Source: Mytilus californianus (Eukaryota > Mollusca > Bivalvia > Mytilida > Mytilidae). Taken from it: a stretch of 64,000 nt of DNA. The translations under genes and the position numbers were made by a program. Under the pieces are notes generated by a model that did not search any database, had not been told where the DNA came from, and saw nothing but the letters and a program-made list of their open reading frames with translations. Positions 58,997-64,000 of this stretch are shown here, in pieces; the first letter of the stretch is position 1; every line of letters starts with the position of its first letter. Where the stretch lies: assembly GCF_021869535.1 (NCBI RefSeq), contig NW_026262659.1:8122001-8186000 (forward strand), written 5' to 3'.

Positions 58997-59139
58997 ACAC
59001 TTATTGACCGGTTATGAGGGTAATAGCAAGTTTGTTTTCCCTGATATACCAACTATTGATCGAGGCGAAGCCGAGGGCAATAGTTAATATCGAAGGGACA
59101 GCAAACTTGATATTACCCTCATAACCAGTCATTAAGTGT
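58997..59139. repeat. Fold-back element with 46-bp arms
   Basis: Arms 58997-59042 and 59094-59139 pair with a handful of mismatches (GGTTATGAGGGTAATA, TATTACCCTCATAACC). The centre has AACTATTG/CAATAGTT around GAGGCGAAGCCGAGGG. Confidence 0.8.
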
Positions 59140-60570
59140 TTTATTAAACCGAACAAAACAACTTCCTTAAAAATCTACATACATAATCTGGAAAAAACAA
59201 ATAGCCACATATGCATTCACAAGATGACCCCCATAAATTATTAAAAAATAAGGTTTTTTTTTGGCCCGTGTGGTATTTGTAAATATTTAAGTCATTTATT
59301 TAATTATTTTGTAATTGCTCCTGGTAAGTAATATATAAATTTAAAATGGCGATGCCAGACACATTTATACCATTTTCGATATTTCAGAATTTTACGTTAC
59401 CATGCGCAAATGTCCGAGCAACATGAATAGTCTATGAAGTCATTGTTGTCAAATGAAAAATAAATATGAAAAGTAGGAAATATGATTATAAAACTATTGA
59501 CCGGAGAAAATGTCTTTGGAACTTTTGACTGGCAAATAGTCTGTGGAATACATTGTATAGAAAAAACATATGGAGATATAATAATTCTATGTTTATGCAA
59601 AGTTTAGGTAATAGTCACAGTAAACCTGTATCCTCTATAAGGTCATGAATGCGTTCCCCCTGGTTTGATGAACTGCAACTTTATTCATAGGCACTTGTCA
59701 ACCAAAGAATATACCAGTAGTATTATTAAGCATGTGGTAGAATTCTTGTTAGATATCGTTAACAACAATTTACACTATCTGTGTATGACTTAACAAGTAC
59801 CATTATTATATGTAAATGTATCCACATTCATGTTGTATTTGTTTGTTCTTTGTACGCATCACTGTTGGCGCCCATTTGTTCAGGTGGTAATATCGTATAG
59901 AAATAAGGAGAGATGGTATACTATTTTGTCAGTCCTTCATCAGAAACACTCAATCCTCAACGTTTGAAAGCCAGGGGTGTACGAGGGTCTTGATTGGGGT
60001 CCTTTATTTATTTATTCTTTAAATATTTAGGACATTTTTCTTTATCTTTAAAGAGACGCTTATTCTGTAAAATTCTCATGAAAATAATTTTTCTGTTACT
60101 TTTTTCTATAATTAAATGATTTCTTTTTTCTGTACATCATTCATTTCTGTATTCAGAATTTTATTTCCTAATTCTTTTATTTTGCACAATTATTCTTTAT
60201 ATTTCAGCACCCTATTATTTTTTATTCTTAATTTTTTTCTCATTTTTCTCTATTCATTTTTTATTTCGGCCATTATTCTCTATTATGTATACCCCATCAA
60301 GAACCTCGTGTATAAAAATGTAGAAATGTTAGGAGAAATATGTGAACAATCGGGATCTAAAAAACAAAAGATGACTCGTTATGAAATTTAAAGAAATTCA
60401 AATAACGGAAGTATGAATAAATTACAGTTCATGATCTGATAAATTATGAATGCAAAATCTTTAAATCAATGATAAACTAGTAATTACAAACAAATAGTCT
60501 ACATTAATGTAAATGTTCTCAAAAATACTTTCCGTAGCAACTTATCAAGATAAACAACTGTTAAGAAGAC
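59140..60570. other. Intergenic AT-rich sequence
   Basis: 60050-60290 is strongly T-rich on the plus strand; its open frame (60116-60391) is low-complexity hydrophobic and probably not a gene. Confidence 0.4.
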
Positions 60571-60574
60571 TTTT

Positions 60575-61440
60575 GACTATGTTGATTCGTTCCTTGTATT
60601 TCATCGGATTGCTGTAACCAACAATATCAATCAAGTTTAAAACATTACATTAAGAATATGCATGGGTTTTGATTCGGTATATGACGTGTGTTTTTATGTA
60701 GTTCCTACATATACTTTTGGATGCAACATTCTCTCCCGGGACAAGGAAGGAGAATCAGCATACAAAAATAAGATGATAAACGATTTGAATTGTCGTATGG
60801 TAATTTCAAGTTTGGTTAAGTTCTTTGTCGGGTTTCTATCTCATTGGCGCATACCCCGCATACGTCTTTTCTAATTCAAACTTATACAATACGCAAACTC
60901 ACCAGTATAAACATGACCAAAATCAAATAATTACAAAAAAAATGTAATTCATCCTTCAAATCTTTTTCTAGCATCGCCTTTTTTATGTTAATGTTATCTT
61001 TGTTTTCTTTCTGTTATACACACTATATTTTTCCCTTAAATTATTTAGATTTTTTTATTGTAGTAAATCATAGTTCTGGATTTCCTTTTACTAAGAGAAA
61101 CGCTTTACTATTCTGCAATCAAGCTGTCATAATGAACAAAGTCAGAAAAAATGTAATTCAGAAAATATCAATAAAACCAAATGTTTATCTCATATATATC
61201 AATCACAAAACTTGAAGTAAACTAAAATAATCTTATTCTTTAGATGTTATCACTTTTGACCTCGTGCTGCGTTTTCGGTGACTGATATACATACAGTTAT
61301 AAACATGAAGAGATATTATTCAGGATTGACAATCTTACGTAGATTTAAGAAAAACAAAACTTTTTCAAGAATCCACGCTTATCCATTGTATCTATATAAC
61401 TTAATTCATGACAGAAAAAACAGTTAACTCTTTTTCTTTT
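60575..61440. repeat. Duplicated 0.8-kb segment, copy 1
   Basis: Shares with 62990-63880: TTGATTCGTTCC, GGTTTCTATCTCATTG, AACGCTTTACTATTCTGCAA, and a near-perfect block through CGTGCTGCGTTTTCGGTGAC. Confidence 0.8.
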
Positions 61441-61505
61441 ACACCCCAGTTCTATTGTTATACTTGATAGTTTCTATTTCTGAAACAAGTGTATATTGAA
61501 TAGAT

Positions 61506-61617
61506 CTATTGTTACGAATAACAATGGATTTTGACAACAGGGTGTGACCAGCGGGGTTTCTGGAAACCCCTGCTTCTACATCCCGAATGCACAGTCCATT
61601 GTTATTCATAACAATAG
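61506..61617. repeat. Fold-back element with 23-bp arms
   Basis: Arms 61506-61528 and 61595-61617 have one mismatch (CTATTGTTACGAATAACAAT). Each arm is itself nearly palindromic, and the interior has GGGGTTTC-TG-GAAACCCC at 61553-61570. Confidence 0.85.
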
Positions 61618-61889
61618 CAATTGTTTTTTTTTTACTTGCATGAACATAAGAGATTACTAATAGTGTTCACTACAAGTTGTTTCAAAACATATAAAAAAAC
61701 ACATTTTCAGGAAATTCCAATAGCGAAAAAAAAATTTAGCATCTATTTTGAATTAAAAAAAAACCCATTTAAATATGCCTATGCTTGAAGCTACAATTTT
61801 AATCCCATAAGGCAATGTCTTAAAGAATATACATGTAAAGAAATTTATTTGAATTATACATTAAAAACATATAGTTTTCATTTGGATTA

Positions 61890-62130
61890 AGAAAACTGTG
61901 AATGAAAATGGGGAACATGTCAAAGAGACAGCAACCCGACCAAAGAGCAGACAACAGCCGAAGGGCACCAATGGGTCTTCAACGCAGCGAGAAAATCCAG
62001 CACCCGGAGGTGGTCCTCAACTGGCCCCTAAAAAAAATTGTGTACTAGTTCAGTGAAAATGGACGTCACACTAAACGCCAAAACATATAAATGAACTAAA
62101 ATTAAAAAAACATACAAGAAGTCTTAATCA
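61890..62130 (-). repeat. Dispersed repeat R1, inverted
   Basis: GAAAATGGGGAACATGTCAA, CCGACCAAAGAGCAGACAAC and CTAGTTCAGTGAAAATGGAC are the reverse of the R1 3' part. Confidence 0.8.
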
Positions 62131-62177
62131 TAAAATAAATATTAATGTTTGGATTGTTGAAGACTAATGATGGCAAC

Positions 62178-62350
62178 CAGGGGCGGATCCAGCCATTTTT
62201 AAAAGGGGGTGCCAACCCAGGATAAAAGGGGGGTTTCAGCCATTTGTCCCATTCAAAAGCATTGATTGTTAAAAAAGAGGGGTTTCAACCCCCGGTACCC
62301 CCGGACCCCCCCCCCCCTTTTTGGATTGTCCAAAAAAGGGGGTTCCTACA
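62178..62350. repeat. G/C-run element with GGGGCGGATCCAGCC end
   Basis: AGGGGCGGATCCAGCC opens a run of A/G-rich GGGGGTT phrases, mirrored by CCCCGGTACCCCCGGACCC. I recall this as a widespread invertebrate MITE-type repeat; here the right end is unclear. Confidence 0.6.
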
Positions 62351-62989
62351 TATGCAATCTGTATTTTTGTATGTTAACGTGTCCGGTCGTCGGGTTTCTA
62401 ATCCAAACACACCTATCCCTCAGTATGAATGTTTGTGTAATGTTGAGAAGAAGGAGGCTTTTTTTGATAAAACCCTAACATGTGAAATACATTTATGAAT
62501 TTGATTACCTTCATTAAACTGATACATGTAAGTACTTTGGGGTTATAAATATTGCACTTCTGCAAAATCCAACGCCTGACTCAAAATGTCGTCCGTCTTA
62601 TACCCGTCCATATTGACAACTGCATACAAGGATCATGATGTATTTTTTTTATAATAAGAATGCACGATACGGCCAACCTTGACCTGCTTATCCATATTAG
62701 CACATGGAATTAACGGGAATATGCAAAACAGCAACTTTGACATTTGTAAAATCTACTCACTTGTCAAAGTTTGAATGAAGATCGTCAAAGTAAGGTTACT
62801 AGTGGGGTTTCAATCATTTAAAAAAAAAATCTTTTTTTTAATCATGGTTTGATATTGTCAATAAAAATGCTGTCTGTTCTTTTTCATCTAATATTCCATG
62901 TAAACAAATATAGGGTTTAGCATCGGGTGTAAGTTAGTTATACACTTCGGGATACTGCGTGTCTGGATAAGAAACCCCTCCGGCCTCCG

Positions 62990-63880
62990 GATTATGTTGA
63001 TTCGTTCCTATATTTCGTCAAGTTTAAAACAAAAACAAGATCATTATATAAAGAATATTCATGGTTTTGATTCAGAATATGACATGTGCTTTTATGTAGA
63101 CATCCTACATTTACTTTTAAAGATAATCAGCATACAAAAAAAAGATTATAAACGACTTAAGGTCGTATTGGAATTCTAAGTTTGATTAAACTCTGTTGTC
63201 GGTTTCTATCTCATTGACGTATTCCCAGCAAATTCAAACAAATTCGCAAACTACCAGTATATAAATTATCAAAATCAAATAATTAGAAAAAAAATTTAAA
63301 TCATCCTACAAAACTTTTTTTAGCATCCCTCTTTTCATATTAATGAATTCTATGTTTTCATTCTTTTATAAGCACACTTTGTGTTTATTCCCCCACTCCT
63401 TTTTTTTTTTGTAGTTTACGGAAGCGCTTTGAACGCATACAATTCATAAAGTGTTGTTTTCAGTTTTTATCACAGTTTTGGATTTCGTTGTGCAAAGAGG
63501 AACGCTTTACTATTCTGCAACTTATTTTGTCATAATGCAAAAAAAACCAGAAAAATGTCATTCAGAAAACATCAATAAAACCGAATGTTTATCTCATATC
63601 ATAATCACAAAATTTGAAGTAAAACTAAAATAATCCTATTCTTTAGATGTTATCACTTTTGACCTCGTGCTGCGTTTTCGGTGACTGATATACATACACT
63701 ATAAACATGAAGGGATATTATTCAGAATTGACCAACGTAAGTAGAGTTAAGTAGTCTGCCATTGTAAAGAGAAAAATGTCCTGTTAAGAGGAAGTTCAAA
63801 AGAGATTCCATCTTTTGATGGGAAGAATGGATATGGTGTATTAATTCATGAGAGAAAAATTAGTTTAATCTTTTTCTTGG
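62990..63880. repeat. Duplicated 0.8-kb segment, copy 2
   Basis: Same orientation as copy 1, about 1.55 kb further on. Small indels separate blocks of 85-100 percent match by eye. Confidence 0.8.
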
Positions 63881-64000
63881 AAAAAAATATCAACGGATTT
63901 TCTTCTTGATACAAGATTTTTGACACACGCTGATTGGTGTACATACAATACAATCTTGAATAACAACAATTAAATTGATTTATTTTTCTCTCTCGGGGAC

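Noticed and set aside
60116..60391. Hydrophobic open frame of 91 codons
   Set aside because: T-rich DNA gives Phe/Leu/Ile by composition. No start context or partner exon.
62244..62498. Open frames with PPVPPDPPPP
   Set aside because: Encoded by the C-run of a dispersed repeat.
1..64000. CRISPR array, tRNA, rRNA or bacterial operon
   Set aside because: Tandem repeats here lack unique spacers of constant length, no tRNA box pattern was seen, and coding regions are intron-split. The window is eukaryotic.

Overview
The window looks like nuclear DNA of a metazoan, most likely a mytilid bivalve. It is AT-rich, its genes have introns with GT-AG ends and long repeat-filled gaps, and interspersed repeats are dense. 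Several repeat families match ones I remember from Mytilus genomic and EST sequence; that assignment is from memory and is not tested here. I see no CRISPR array, tRNA, rRNA or prokaryotic feature.

Three protein-coding loci are supported. (1) A minus-strand, four-exon type II membrane sulfotransferase gene (4525-11111, 493 codons by my splice model) has a low-complexity stem built from about seven 13-residue repeats. (2) A plus-strand, six-exon paralogue (46420-55872, 423 codons) has a short stem that includes two tandemly duplicated 54-nt phase 1-1 exons. Both carry the PAPS-binding motifs of the carbohydrate sulfotransferase superfamily, share a 184-nt exon of identical length and phase, and point away from each other. 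(3) Between them is a long membrane-protein exon (16400-18715, about 771 codons, about nine hydrophobic segments, one Cys-rich loop) of no family I recognise. A broken copy of part of it lies 1.1 kb upstream.

The roughly 27 kb from 19 kb to 46 kb is mostly mobile-element debris. It holds a 5.8-kb Ty3/gypsy-type LTR retrotransposon (152-bp LTRs, 5-bp target duplication, many disabling lesions and two nested insertions), a minus-strand non-LTR element that has lost its RT core and carries a 1.2-kb insertion, several remnants of a reverse transcriptase I take to be Penelope-like, and the 3' end of a CR1/jockey-type LINE with a TTCTA-rich tail. A block at 22-28.7 kb and another at 31.2-41.1 kb look like two copies of one ancestral segment, each split by different insertions.

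The last 8 kb (56-64 kb) has no gene I can support. It holds repeat fragments, a 31-bp x 6 tandem array, three fold-back elements and a duplicated segment of about 0.8 kb with one strongly conserved 50-bp block. Exon models come from splice-site inspection and reading-frame agreement between paralogues. Promoters and transcription starts cannot be placed.
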